A stretch of 64,000 nucleotides of DNA from Methanolobus mangrovi (GCF_031312535.1 NZ_CP133594.1:372001-436000), one strand, 5' to 3'. Shown: positions 48,657 to 57,923, counted from the first letter of the stretch. The notes: a model not told the origin generated them from the sequence alone. Translations and numbers: made by a program.

Positions 48657-48680
48657 CCGTACTTTTTTGTTTTTTTATTA
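48641..48680 (+). terminator. Hairpin terminator overlapping the end of fttA
   Basis: AGTACGGT (48641-48648) pairs with ACCGTACT (48656-48663), eight base pairs with a seven-base loop. T6 and then T7 runs follow. The stem contains the fttA stop codon. Confidence 0.7.
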
Positions 48681-48715
48681 TGTTTTGCTTTTTTTAGTGG
48701 TTTATTCTGTTTCTA

Positions 48716-49369
48716 CTAACTCTGTTTTTCTTCAAGACCTTTAAGATAATCAATAAGTTCTTTGTGATCTTTAACTATCAGGTCAGCTTCCTGAAGTTTT
48801 CCCGCATCAAGATATGTCGGTATTCCTACGCAGAACATGCCTGCATTCTTAGCAGATTCTATTCCAAGAGGTGCATTCTCTACAACAAAACATTCATTTT
48901 TGTCCAGTCCCAGCAGTTCAACTGCCCGGTTATATGGTTCAGGGTCAGGTTTTCCTTTTTTGACATCCTCTCCGGAAATTATAGCATCGAATATTCCTGG
49001 ATAGAACTTTTCCATAAGTGATGTTACAATTGTCCTGTCTGCACCGGATGCAACGGCAAGTTTGAATTTAGGTTTAAGGGAATTCAGGCACTCGTACATG
49101 CCTTCAAATGTCTCTGCGCGGTTCTTCTCAAGAAAATGTGCTCTTTTCATTTCCAGTATCCTGTCATACATGTCCGGTTCAGGAACCCTGCCGGCTTTTT
49201 CAAAAAAGATATTGATAACACCAACATGGTTTGACCCCTCGATGTCATATATCTCTTCTTCAGTGACATTGATACCGAACTGCGCAAAAACATCAACCCA
49301 TGCTTTTGCATGATATGGCATTGAGTTAACTAGAACTCCGTCAGAGTCAAAAATTATCCCTTTGAACAT
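48716..49369 (-). CDS. HAD-family phosphatase, beta-phosphoglucomutase-like
   Basis: 217 residues. Motif I is FDSDGVLVNSMPYHAKAW, motif II VASGADRT, motif III GKPDPEPY and motif IV VVENAPLGIESAKNAG. The layout is that of the beta-phosphoglucomutase/GS1 class, with a helical cap at residues 17-80. The substrate is probably a sugar phosphate. AAGGAAC precedes ATG 49369; an upstream frame to 49444 is open but not needed. Confidence 0.86.
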   Translation of the reverse strand: MFKGIIFDSDGVLVNSMPYHAKAWVDVFAQFGINVTEEEIYDIEGSNHVGVINIFFEKAGRVPEPDMYDRILEMKRAHFLEKNRAETFEGMYECLNSLKPKFKLAVASGADRTIVTSLMEKFYPGIFDAIISGEDVKKGKPDPEPYNRAVELLGLDKNECFVVENAPLGIESAKNAGMFCVGIPTYLDAGKLQEADLIVKDHKELIDYLKGLEEKQS

Positions 49370-49381
49370 ATGTGTTCCTTG

Positions 49382-49408
49382 CCGGTATTTTCTGATAAAC
49401 GTTGTGGA
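49382..49408. repeat. 27-base dispersed repeat, copy 1
   Basis: Starts CCGGTA and contains TCTGATAAACGTTGTGGA, identical over 18 bases to the copy at 54030-54057. It lies just upstream of the HAD gene's start codon. Confidence 0.45.
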
Positions 49409-49512
49409 TGTACACATTCTCTTTTTAATAGATATGGAAATCATTGTTTACTCCAAAGATGCAGTTAATATGATCTCTACAGGGCCGAAAAAAACGTGAT
49501 CTTCTGGTGACT

Positions 49513-50445
49513 TCACCAGAACATTATGATAAAAGCCACGATCGCGACCATTATACCGTTCTGCATCATCAGGGATACGAACATGATTTTCACTCCAAGC
49601 CTGGGGCTGAATATACCTGCATAATATGGCAGCATACTCTTGATCCTGGGAACACTGGCCAGTATCCTTCCAACAATAAGGGCAAGTATGACATCTTTTG
49701 GTGTAAGCATTTCTGCCGTTAGAAGATTACCGGCTATGGTGTAAGCAGCTATATTGCTGGCAAACCATCCGGCCACAATGGGCAGACCCTCGGCAGGAAC
49801 ATATCTGATCAGAAAAGAGTTGCTCATCAAGGATGATGCCCAGTCAAATATACCGGTCTCCATGAGCTGGAAAACAATTATAGATACCACTGCCATGGTT
49901 AGGACTATTTTTTTCAGTGATCTCCCTGATTTTTTAGAGGCCCTTCGAAGTGCTTGCCCGAAAGGGATCTTCTCGATGTTTGCATGAATCTCTCCGTGGG
50001 GTTTAGGTTCAAGGAGAACACGTGCAGCAGCCAGAGCTATCAATGTCTTCAGAAAACCGATAAGTACCACTATACCCAGATAGATAAGGCCGGTGGTACC
50101 AAGTAGTACGACAACAACAGGCAGCAGATCCCTTGAGAGCACTATGCTTGATGGGAACGAGTTGACCATTGTAGCGATGATGGTCTCTTTTCTATCGATG
50201 TAGTTATCATCATGCAGCTTTGCTATCATGGAATTTCCCGCAGCAGATGAGCCAAAGGATGTGAGAAAACTCACACCTAGCTCCTCTCTGAGATTGCCAA
50301 AACGCATCACAGGGGATGCAAGGAAACCCAGTTTTTTGACCCATCCCATTTCCACGAGAATATCCATTATAATGGTCCCTATTACGATGGGAGGGATAAC
50401 CTTAATGAGATAATCAAAAGATGAGTAAAGAGCATCGATCCACAT
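49513..50445 (-). CDS. Membrane protein with nucleoside-recognition (Gate) domain
   Basis: About 310 residues with roughly eight membrane helices. Segments FLASPVMRFGNLREELGVSFLTSFGSSAAGNSMIA and GLPIVAGWFASNIAAYTIAGN are typical of Gate-domain proteins, relatives of SpmA/SpmB and of the FeoB core. A transported substrate is not known. GGGAG five bases upstream supports ATG 50445; ATG 50466 is the alternative. Confidence 0.72.
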   Translation of the reverse strand: MWIDALYSSFDYLIKVIPPIVIGTIIMDILVEMGWVKKLGFLASPVMRFGNLREELGVSFLTSFGSSAAGNSMIAKLHDDNYIDRKETIIATMVNSFPSSIVLSRDLLPVVVVLLGTTGLIYLGIVVLIGFLKTLIALAAARVLLEPKPHGEIHANIEKIPFGQALRRASKKSGRSLKKIVLTMAVVSIIVFQLMETGIFDWASSLMSNSFLIRYVPAEGLPIVAGWFASNIAAYTIAGNLLTAEMLTPKDVILALIVGRILASVPRIKSMLPYYAGIFSPRLGVKIMFVSLMMQNGIMVAIVAFIIMFW

Positions 50446-50674
50446 TTGACTCCCATATTCTCCCATACAAGATAAGAGTTTTAGTAGAGACGATCTATTA
50501 GTGGAGTTATGCTCTGTTATTAAAGACTAGAACTTGGTCAATAAAGGAACATACGACAGAAAATTACTCAGTATTTCTTATTCAGATCAGAAAAAGCCAG
50601 ATTTTTCAAAGGAAACTTTGTATTATATGAAGAAAAAACAGTATAAAGCCACACTTTATACTGCAATTAAATCA

Positions 50675-51898
50675 TTATCTTCGCATTCCTCCCCCAGGTC
50701 CTCCTGGCCTGTTTCCGCCGCCCATCATTTCTGCTTGTATCTCATATATCTGCACGCCATTTACAATCACAGTTCCTCCATTTATGTAAGATTCTTCATC
50801 TACATCAATTCCGGAATTACAAGTGATCGTTATGTAACCATCATTAATGGTTACCGAGCCATTTGCATCAATCCCATCAGTGTCACCACTGGCCATCTCT
50901 ATATTAATGGTCCCGCCATTAATAATGATTTCAACATCATAGCTCGTACTTTTCCTGGCAGCATTGATCCCATCATCGGTTGCGTAAATATCAATATCAA
51001 CATCATTGATCACTATGTAAGTAGCTTCAATTCCTTCAGAAGCTCTTATAATTGTGATATTTCCGCCATCGATCTGTATAAAGCCGGCAGCGGTTATCCC
51101 GTCATCAGCTGCATAGATCTCAAACGTTCCATTGTAGATGTAAATGTTCCCTAAACTATCGTCTTCATCATTTTCACAATGGAAGGCATCTTTTGAAGAA
51201 TCAACATCAAATGTTCCATCGTAGATCATAATCCTATCATTAGCCTCAAAAGAATCCAGTTCTGAAGTTACGTAATAAGTTCCTCCGGTTATTTTCAGAT
51301 CATCTTTACTGCTAATTCCGTTTTCTGACGAAACTATTTCTAAAGAACCTACACCATTGAAGACCAGGTCATCTTTTGAAAATATGACTGCATCGAGATT
51401 CGTATCTCCCTCGCTAACAAAAGCTCCGGTTGTTTCCATATAATTCTCACTATCTGTGGTAGTAATGAAAACTTTGTCTGCTGACTTAACGTAAACAACT
51501 GGCATATCTTCATTAACGATATTCACACCATCTAGAACGATCTGGACCTTGCTTTCATCCGGTGCATCTACATAAATAGTAACTTCAGTAGCATCTCCAC
51601 TTATTACATAAACTCCTTCTTCGGAAATTATAATATCAGTGTCTGACTCAGCTTCTATATATGTTGCATCTTCCAGGTCTGCTTCCTGTTCTAAGTCCCT
51701 GTCAGTAAATTCTGAGCTTGCTGCATATATGGAAATATCTTCATTAGTTTCTCCTGTAATTGTGGAGACAATACTTCCTTCACTACTCAGGTCATTATTA
51801 TTTTCTTCTGTAGTTGCAGGGACAATACTTCCTCCAACACTTAAAAAAATAAGTAATAGGGCTAGTAAAGTTCCCCCTATCAAAATATACTTTTTCAT
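50675..51898 (-). CDS. Cthe_2159-like carbohydrate-binding beta-helix protein, secreted
   Basis: 407 residues. A signal or anchor helix (ILIGGTLLALLLIFLSVGGSIV) is followed by an Asp/Ser-rich linker and then the right-handed beta-helix of the Cthe_2159 family (for example GVYVISGDATEVTIYVD, DDLVFNGVGSLEI, GISSKDDLKITGGTY, DSSKDAFHCEND, GINAARKS). Clostridial Cthe_2159 binds cellulose and acidic sugars and calcium. It ends MGGGNRPGGPGGGMRR, a Gly-rich tail. Third gene after VTC and DUF4956; 20-base gap to the latter. Confidence 0.82.
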   Translation of the reverse strand: MKKYILIGGTLLALLLIFLSVGGSIVPATTEENNNDLSSEGSIVSTITGETNEDISIYAASSEFTDRDLEQEADLEDATYIEAESDTDIIISEEGVYVISGDATEVTIYVDAPDESKVQIVLDGVNIVNEDMPVVYVKSADKVFITTTDSENYMETTGAFVSEGDTNLDAVIFSKDDLVFNGVGSLEIVSSENGISSKDDLKITGGTYYVTSELDSFEANDRIMIYDGTFDVDSSKDAFHCENDEDDSLGNIYIYNGTFEIYAADDGITAAGFIQIDGGNITIIRASEGIEATYIVINDVDIDIYATDDGINAARKSTSYDVEIIINGGTINIEMASGDTDGIDANGSVTINDGYITITCNSGIDVDEESYINGGTVIVNGVQIYEIQAEMMGGGNRPGGPGGGMRR

Positions 51899-51918
51899 TT
51901 TAGTTCCCTCTTATAATT

Positions 51919-52614
51919 TCATAGGTCTGTGGTGTTGTAACCGGTTATCAGGAACACTTTCTGATTTCCGTTCTGACTTTTGATGGATTGGATGAACTCA
52001 TGCTTGTTGGCGTTTTTCTTGAGTATTATGCTGTAGACGAGTTCTGTCACTGTTCCTGAGCGGACTGAATCTATTCCTATAAGTTCTGCTGATTGTGTGT
52101 ATTTGACGAATGTCCTGTCAAATAGTTCTTCAAAATCAACATCCTTGTCAAGCTGGATTTTCAGTATCTGGCTCATGGCAGGTCTTGCAAACCAGTCAAA
52201 TTCAAACATTATAAAGATAAGAGCACCGATGACACCGGTTGCGATGATTGCCAGCATGTAGAATTTTGTACCCGTTGCCATACCGATCGCCATAGCGAAG
52301 AATATGAAACCAATATCACGGATCTCTTTCACTGCATTCCTGAAACGTATGATGGACAATGCACCTACAAGTGAGAATGCGCGTGCAATGTTCGAGCCAA
52401 CTATGAGCATGATGATATCTACGACCAGTCCCATCATGATCAGAGTGTGAACGTAACTCTGGGTGTAAGATGTTCCTTTATGCGTGCGTTTGTACAGCCA
52501 TCCGATAGCTGATAACAATATGAAACCTAAAACAAGACCAACAAAAATGTCGGTGGCTGTGAAGGTTCCGCTTAAGTCTTCGAAATCCAATAGACTTTCA
52601 ATATCTACTGCCAT
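51919..52614 (-). CDS. DUF4956 membrane protein
   Basis: 231 residues with about four membrane helices (IFVGLVLGFILLSAIGWLY, TLIMMGLVVDIIMLIVG, FIFFAMAIGMATGT, MLAIIATGVIGALIFIMFE) and a cytosolic C-terminal alpha/beta domain. RAFSLVGALSIIRFRNAVKEIRD is the family signature. Function unknown, but it is regularly coupled to VTC-domain proteins. Its ATG directly follows the VTC stop with no gap. Confidence 0.85.
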   Translation of the reverse strand: MAVDIESLLDFEDLSGTFTATDIFVGLVLGFILLSAIGWLYKRTHKGTSYTQSYVHTLIMMGLVVDIIMLIVGSNIARAFSLVGALSIIRFRNAVKEIRDIGFIFFAMAIGMATGTKFYMLAIIATGVIGALIFIMFEFDWFARPAMSQILKIQLDKDVDFEELFDRTFVKYTQSAELIGIDSVRSGTVTELVYSIILKKNANKHEFIQSIKSQNGNQKVFLITGYNTTDL

Positions 52615-53361
52615 TTAATAAACCTCGATCTTTCGGGGGAACTCGTTCTCCATATCCAGCCCTGTACAGTATTTGCTAATTCTAATGAGTCTGTAATTGT
52701 TCTGAGCGATGAGGTCTGTAAGCCAGTAAGGTACCTTCTCATTGGCTTTAATCTCCAGGATCACCCGGTCGGGCGATACTATATATTTTCCAAGATTCTT
52801 GGAGGCCAGGTCCAGGTCATTAATCCTGTATCTGATGTTCGAGTCAAAGGTTATCCTCAGACCGTTGTCATAATCCGTTCCTGTATATGCATGTCTGAAA
52901 TAACTTGTAATAAGTGTTGGCTGGAGGTTTCTTTCCTCGATCATTGCGAGAACCTCTTCCATGACCGGCCTATCCTTTTCATCATATTCATCGGGTAGGC
53001 GACGCTCATCGCAGAGTGTCATGGCATCCCTGTAAGGTATTGCAATCCTGCGCTTCTGTATTGTTTTGTCGTATCGTTGTTTGATCTCGACGAAAACAAT
53101 GGAAGCTTCTGTTATGTTCTCTTCGGTTTCGTATATACGAACTCTGAGCTTTTTCCGGAATTTCAGCCCATCAATCTTTTCCCAATAACATTGAAGATCC
53201 GGACTATCATAGTACAGACTTGATATCACATAGTCCCCTGAATCCCATGCATACTGGTCAGGAAGCATGTAAGCCGCTATCTGCTGTTTTAATTTGCGTG
53301 CCTGTTCCATTGAGAGCAGATACTTTAATTCGAACCGATTGAACTTTCGAATTGGTTCCAT
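52615..53361 (-). CDS. VTC-domain protein (triphosphate tunnel, polyphosphate polymerase-like)
   Basis: 248 residues. FNRFELKYLLS, FRKKLRVRIYE, VFVEIKQRYDKTIQKRR and VILEIKANEKVP supply the alternating Glu, Lys and Arg of the triphosphate tunnel seen in VTC4, the yeast polyphosphate polymerase. It lacks SPX and membrane parts, as in the prokaryotic versions; making polyphosphate is possible but not proven. GGGAGG precedes the ATG. It leads an operon with DUF4956 and the beta-helix gene. Confidence 0.85.
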   Translation of the reverse strand: MEPIRKFNRFELKYLLSMEQARKLKQQIAAYMLPDQYAWDSGDYVISSLYYDSPDLQCYWEKIDGLKFRKKLRVRIYETEENITEASIVFVEIKQRYDKTIQKRRIAIPYRDAMTLCDERRLPDEYDEKDRPVMEEVLAMIEERNLQPTLITSYFRHAYTGTDYDNGLRITFDSNIRYRINDLDLASKNLGKYIVSPDRVILEIKANEKVPYWLTDLIAQNNYRLIRISKYCTGLDMENEFPRKIEVY

Positions 53362-53700
53362 TCTTTTCCTCCCTATAATTTGATCGTCTTAAATTATCCC
53401 TTGCTGTTGTTTTGTAGGTAATTTTTTGGTAGTATGCGATATGAATTTGTTATTATTGTTAGAAAGATCACATGTTATTTGGTGTACGATATGTATGGTG
53501 GTACATTGTTGGTGGTTGGTGATGATGGTGGTTGGTGTTACGCTAACATGTGATCTTACAATTCGAGGATTCTCAAATGCAAATATAAAGATACTTATGG
53601 TAAAAAAGAAGAAATAAAGCATTAATTTCAGATTAAAAGAAGATAAAGTTTTGAAATATAAATAAAGCTATGATAATTGTTATTTAATTGATTAAATGCA
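53362..53700. other. Leader and promoter region of the VTC operon
   Basis: No convincing gene. On the minus strand a TATA-like CTTTATATTT covers about 53581-53590, predicting a start near 53558. A perfect 14-base inverted repeat (53464-53477 and 53544-53557) lies immediately downstream of that start, and a GT-rich stretch (GGTGG, TTGGTGG, GGTGG) fills the loop. Confidence 0.5.
53464..53557. repeat. 14-bp perfect inverted repeat with 66-base loop
   Basis: AAGATCACATGTTA at 53464-53477 and TAACATGTGATCTT at 53544-53557 are exact reverse complements. The intervening 66 bases are strongly G/T-rich on the plus strand. Confidence 0.8.
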
Positions 53701-54141
53701 CTATAAAGCTTCATTTTGGATAATCGTCTTAAAAATCAAATCTAGTAGTCTATTTATAATCCATAATTTCATGTGGGCTGCAATATGCAGATAAAATTGA
53801 AAGTATTTTTTTACAGAGCCAACTATATCATTTTTACCTTGTAGATTAAAAAGTAGCTCACTTTTAACTATCTTCTTCAAAATCAACCGTGAATCGTCAA
53901 TATATACTAATGTAGATTTTACTTGTGGAACTGCTGATATAAGGAATAATATTTTATATCTAACTATTTCATATGAAAATAGCCAGTGGATAATTTGGCA
54001 CATTTCTATAAAATTAAGAGCAGAAACATCCGGTAATTCTCTGATAAACGTTGTGGACAAACATATCAGGATTAGCTGATATCGACAATGATTTATTCCA
54101 GCATATTGAATTTTAATTATGGATTCAAAAGATACTGACAA
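53701..54141 (-). CDS. Possible hypothetical protein, low confidence
   Basis: A 146-codon frame with no recognised family. It contains several hydrophobic stretches and a Lys-rich middle, and a dispersed repeat lies within its early codons. The 5' end overlaps the zinc-ribbon gene on the other strand. It might instead start at an internal ATG near 54003, be a decayed gene, or be chance open frame in AT-rich DNA. Confidence 0.3.
   Translation of the reverse strand: MSVSFESIIKIQYAGINHCRYQLILICLSTTFIRELPDVSALNFIEMCQIIHWLFSYEIVRYKILFLISAVPQVKSTLVYIDDSRLILKKIVKSELLFNLQGKNDIVGSVKKYFQFYLHIAAHMKLWIINRLLDLIFKTIIQNEAL
54030..54057. repeat. 28-base dispersed repeat, copy 2
   Basis: Matches 49382-49408 across CCGGTA-TCTGATAAACGTTGTGGA with one inserted base and one or two changes. 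It lies about 60-90 bases before the zinc-ribbon ATG. Confidence 0.45.
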
Positions 54142-54337
54142 CTCCTTTCGCGTCTGTCTCAGTTGTGGATATCAGCGTGGTTTCCATGTTCACTTTAAAG
54201 CTGTCTCTGAAGGAAAAGCAAGATTGGGACTAATATGTCCAAATTGTGGCCAGAGTTATGATATTGGCTGGCTCACTGCGGATGTAGCAGGTCTGGAGCC
54301 AAAAAAAGAAGATGTATATGGGGAAATGGACCATTAG
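54119..54337 (+). CDS. Small zinc-ribbon protein (72 aa)
   Basis: 72 residues with CLSCGYQRGFHVHF and CPNCGQSYD, two CxxC knuckles about 27 residues apart. The short protein ends in a charged tail (EPKKEDVYGEMDH). It may bind nucleic acid or a protein partner; no family is recognised. The stop overlaps the convergent membrane-protein gene by 4 bases. Confidence 0.65.
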   Translation: MDSKDTDNSFRVCLSCGYQRGFHVHFKAVSEGKARLGLICPNCGQSYDIGWLTADVAGLEPKKEDVYGEMDH

Positions 54338-55326
54338 GTCTTTTTCAGTTTCTCCATTTTATTTTTGATCTTTAAGGCACTATCACTGTGTTTCTTGTGA
54401 AGATTCTCAAACTCTTCCTCGCTGAGTTTCTTCTTTTTCCTGTCTTCCTTTATTTGTGCAAGGACTGCAAGTTCTGCTTCGTAAAGGTCTTCAAGGTCAC
54501 TTATACTGCCCGAATCATTCTTTTTGTAGAACAATGCAGCAGCTACCACAATAATCAGTAATACAATTCCCACAATGAGGCTATAATTGTCCCACATTCC
54601 TGTTTTTGTGCCGGAATTCTGGTTTATGAGGGTGATACTAAACTCATTGAACTGCGGAGAAGACCATGCATAGGATGTGTAATTCATCTCACTGATGACT
54701 TCGTCAGCTACAAGTTGCAAGCCTGATACTGAAGTAATTGCAGGAATCTCGCTTTCTTCATGATGGACAATTATTATGAGTCTTGACACGGGATAATCAA
54801 ATATTCCATCTTCACTGATGACTTTTCTGAAAGTCTGTTCTTCCTCGTGGCTTTGTACCACATACCTGATACCATAAAGAAGTGGCATTCCACTGGAACT
54901 GGTGTCTCCATAGGATGGGAAAGAAACGAAATCTCCTGTCCTTGAGTAGTTGACAGAAGTGGCAGTGGTGCTGGCAATCATGTCAGTTACCTGAAACTGC
55001 ATTATCTCCGCATTCTCCGGAATCCATAATACAAGTTCCTGACTGTTATTTGCTGAACTCGCAGAATAAACAATGGATTCACTTGCAACCAGGTAATTAT
55101 CATCCTCAAAATATACCTCTATCAGATGACTGAATTCTGAGACGCCCGCTTGTTCAGAATCTGTAGAAATTGCAGATGGATTACTTATATTGTCTGAGTC
55201 ATTGGATAATGCCAGGGCAGGGCCCTGCAAGAATATACAAAAAATACATAACATCAGGAATACTGATGCATATCGCGCTATGTATTTTCTGGAATTTATG
55301 TCCTTATTAGATGGTTGTTTTTTCAT
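54334..55326 (-). CDS. Exported membrane-anchored protein, unknown function
   Basis: 330 residues. A signal peptide (YASVFLMLCIFCIFLQGPALA) leads to an extracellular domain of about 215 residues with beta-sandwich-like pattern, then a membrane helix (YSLIVGIVLLIIVVAAALFY) and a cytoplasmic charged helix pair (LEDLYEAELAVLAQIKEDRKKKKLSEEEFENLHKK). The final part resembles short coiled-coil tails that assemble complexes. No family is recognised. Confidence 0.7.
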   Translation of the reverse strand: MKKQPSNKDINSRKYIARYASVFLMLCIFCIFLQGPALALSNDSDNISNPSAISTDSEQAGVSEFSHLIEVYFEDDNYLVASESIVYSASSANNSQELVLWIPENAEIMQFQVTDMIASTTATSVNYSRTGDFVSFPSYGDTSSSGMPLLYGIRYVVQSHEEEQTFRKVISEDGIFDYPVSRLIIIVHHEESEIPAITSVSGLQLVADEVISEMNYTSYAWSSPQFNEFSITLINQNSGTKTGMWDNYSLIVGIVLLIIVVAAALFYKKNDSGSISDLEDLYEAELAVLAQIKEDRKKKKLSEEEFENLHKKHSDSALKIKNKMEKLKKT

Positions 55327-55553
55327 TTTATCACAAAATAATTAGATAGAAACTAATAAAGTACACTATATATCTCTATTATCCTGTCATTTTTCAGGTC
55401 GACGGACATCGAACTATTCTATATAAAGGTTTCGTGTTTTTCTTCGGAATTGACTTTTATAACAACGCATTTGATTCAAATATGCGTATATTCATCATAA
55501 ATAATAATTCACATTAATAAACGTTAAATATAGGTAATGGAATCTAAGGTTTC

Positions 55554-57923
55554 ATGGATTCGTTTACAGCAATTACGTTAGCGGTTTTTTTGCCATTTAT
55601 TTTGGCCGGTATATTGCCTGCCATTGAAAAACTTCTAAAGGATAAAATAGGATGGTACGCGTCCGCAGTTGCATTCCTGAGTTTGTTGTTGGTTGCTCAG
55701 GCGGCACCGGAAATAATACACGGGGAGACTATTCAGAGATCTATAGAATGGCTTCCTTCACTGGGTATAAACCTCTCTTTCTATGCCGATGGCCTGAGTG
55801 TCATGTTCGGTTTCATTGTATCCGGCATTGGTGTGATAATCATGTCATATTCCAACGGATACATGTCAAAGAAAGAGGATCTTCCCAGATACTACCAGCA
55901 ACTCCTCTTCTTCATGGGATCAATGCTTGGTATGGTATTCTCGGCTAACACTATTCAGTTGTTCATTTTCTGGGAACTTACCAGTATCACATCTTTTATG
56001 CTTATCGGATACTGGCGAAACAGGCCTATGTCAGTATACGGCGCAACGAAATCATTACTCATAACCGCAACAGGTGGTCTGTTCATGCTTGCCGGATTCC
56101 TTGTATTGCATGCTATTACCGGCACGTTTGATATTCCTACTATATTACATAACGAATCCATGAGGGAAATGATACACGGCCATGAACTTTTCCTCGCTGC
56201 GCTAATCCTCATATTCATTGGAGCTGCTTCTAAATCAGCACAGGGTCCATTTTACATATGGCTTCCAAATGCAATGGAAGCACCAACACCTGTCAGCGCA
56301 TTCCTGCATTCGGCAACAATGGTCAAGGCCGGTATCTATCTTATAGCAAGGATACACCCAATATTCTCAGGAACAGATGCCTGGTTCTTCCTTGTAAGCG
56401 GCATCGGTATATTTACAATGCTTCTGGCAGGTTTCCTTGCTTTCCGCCAGACTGACATCAAAGGAATACTTGCATATTCTACCATAAGCCAGCTCGCCTA
56501 TCTTATGACAATGTATGGTTACACCACATACCACGAACCCGGAATTGGTGTTGCCGCTGCAACTTTCCATCTTCTCAACCACGCAACCTTCAAAGCATGT
56601 CTTTTCCTCGTAGCAGGTATAGTTGCTCATGAGACTGCCACAAGGGACATTACGAAAATGGGAGGTTTACGAAAGGAGATGCCCATCACCTTTATTGTAG
56701 CTACCATTGGAGCACTCTCCATGGCAGGTATACCGCCTCTGAATGGTTTCCTCAGTAAGGAGATGTTCTATGAGGCATCTGTTGAGATGGGTGCATTGCT
56801 CGGCTCACCATATAATATACTCATCCCTGCACTGGCAGTGCTTGGTGGTGTGTTCACATTTGCATATTCCATCAAACTCATTGATGGTATATTCCTTGGA
56901 AAAAGACCTTCAAAAGGATTGCCTGAGCACATACACGACCCATCAATGGTAATGCTCGCACCTGCTATCTTCCTTGCAGGACTTATAATACTATTCGGAC
57001 TTGTTCCTTCAATACCAGTCCATTATTTCATAGACCCTACTGTTTCAGGAATATTGCTTGAGGAAACACAACTTCATGTAAAACTATGGCACGGATTCAC
57101 AACATCACTTATGATGACAATTGTCACTTTTGCACTGGGGATCCTCACATACACACAATACGGAAAGATCGCAGAATGGCAGAACAGGTTCAACGCACGT
57201 TTCCCATGGATAAGTGTCAACTATTATTATGATGCAACCGTGGAGAATGCAAAGAAGGTAACATCAAAGTTCTCCAACAGGATGCAGCCAGGTCCTGTTA
57301 AGACATACGTGCTTGCTCTGTTGTTACTTACCATCGCAATGTTTGCAATACCTGCAATATTGCTGGCATCAAGCCTGATACCACAGAATCTTAATTTTGA
57401 TATTCCACTATATGAAGGTCTTATCTTCATGTTTATGATAATCGCAGCATTTGGAGCTGCATTATTGCCAAGATATATACCTGCGATACTAGCTCTCTCC
57501 GGATTGGGGTATCTGGTAAGTCTTCTGTTCATATACCTGCAGGCTCCTGATCTGGCGCTAACGCAGGTATTGGTAGAGACACTTTCAACCATAATCTTCC
57601 TGCTGGCAATCGTGAAGATCCCGCAGAAGTTCAAGGAGCATGTCCCAGCAACAACTCTTACAAGGGATCTACTCATTGCCGTGACGGTGGCTTCAATGGT
57701 ATTCATTCTGCTGATAAATGCCAACCAGGGAATAATTCCTCCATTTGAATCTCTCTCACACTATTTCATCGAGAAGAGTCTTCCACTTGCAGGCGGGCAC
57801 AATATAGTCAATGTGATTATAGTGGATTTCAGGGGATATGATACTCTTGGAGAAATATCCGTTCTCTGTCTTGCAGCATTTGGTGTCTATAACCTGATAC
57901 ACAGCAGGGGTGATGACGAATGA
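55554..57923 (+). CDS. mrpA: Mrp Na+/H+ antiporter subunit A
   Basis: 789 residues, the largest membrane subunit. The N-terminal about 500 residues are NuoL/MrpA-like (FWELTSITSFMLIGYWRN, then PTPVSAFLHSATMVKAGIY with the conserved Lys). The C-terminal part, from about 610, has the MbhD/DUF4040-like YLQAPDLALTQVLVETL and an MrpB-like end. The complex exchanges Na+ for H+; in Methanosarcina acetivorans it supports growth on acetate. The ATG at 55554 has AAGG upstream. Its stop overlaps mrpB by 4 bases. Confidence 0.94.
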   Translation: MDSFTAITLAVFLPFILAGILPAIEKLLKDKIGWYASAVAFLSLLLVAQAAPEIIHGETIQRSIEWLPSLGINLSFYADGLSVMFGFIVSGIGVIIMSYSNGYMSKKEDLPRYYQQLLFFMGSMLGMVFSANTIQLFIFWELTSITSFMLIGYWRNRPMSVYGATKSLLITATGGLFMLAGFLVLHAITGTFDIPTILHNESMREMIHGHELFLAALILIFIGAASKSAQGPFYIWLPNAMEAPTPVSAFLHSATMVKAGIYLIARIHPIFSGTDAWFFLVSGIGIFTMLLAGFLAFRQTDIKGILAYSTISQLAYLMTMYGYTTYHEPGIGVAAATFHLLNHATFKACLFLVAGIVAHETATRDITKMGGLRKEMPITFIVATIGALSMAGIPPLNGFLSKEMFYEASVEMGALLGSPYNILIPALAVLGGVFTFAYSIKLIDGIFLGKRPSKGLPEHIHDPSMVMLAPAIFLAGLIILFGLVPSIPVHYFIDPTVSGILLEETQLHVKLWHGFTTSLMMTIVTFALGILTYTQYGKIAEWQNRFNARFPWISVNYYYDATVENAKKVTSKFSNRMQPGPVKTYVLALLLLTIAMFAIPAILLASSLIPQNLNFDIPLYEGLIFMFMIIAAFGAALLPRYIPAILALSGLGYLVSLLFIYLQAPDLALTQVLVETLSTIIFLLAIVKIPQKFKEHVPATTLTRDLLIAVTVASMVFILLINANQGIIPPFESLSHYFIEKSLPLAGGHNIVNVIIVDFRGYDTLGEISVLCLAAFGVYNLIHSRGDDE

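Noticed and set aside
50534-51154. 206-codon plus-strand frame over the beta-helix gene
   Set aside because: Antisense shadow of the repeat-rich Cthe_2159-like gene; no ribosome site and implausible composition.
53389-53622. Opposed frames of 63-77 codons at 53389-53622
   Set aside because: Low complexity translations driven by the GT-rich hairpin loop; treated as leader RNA instead.
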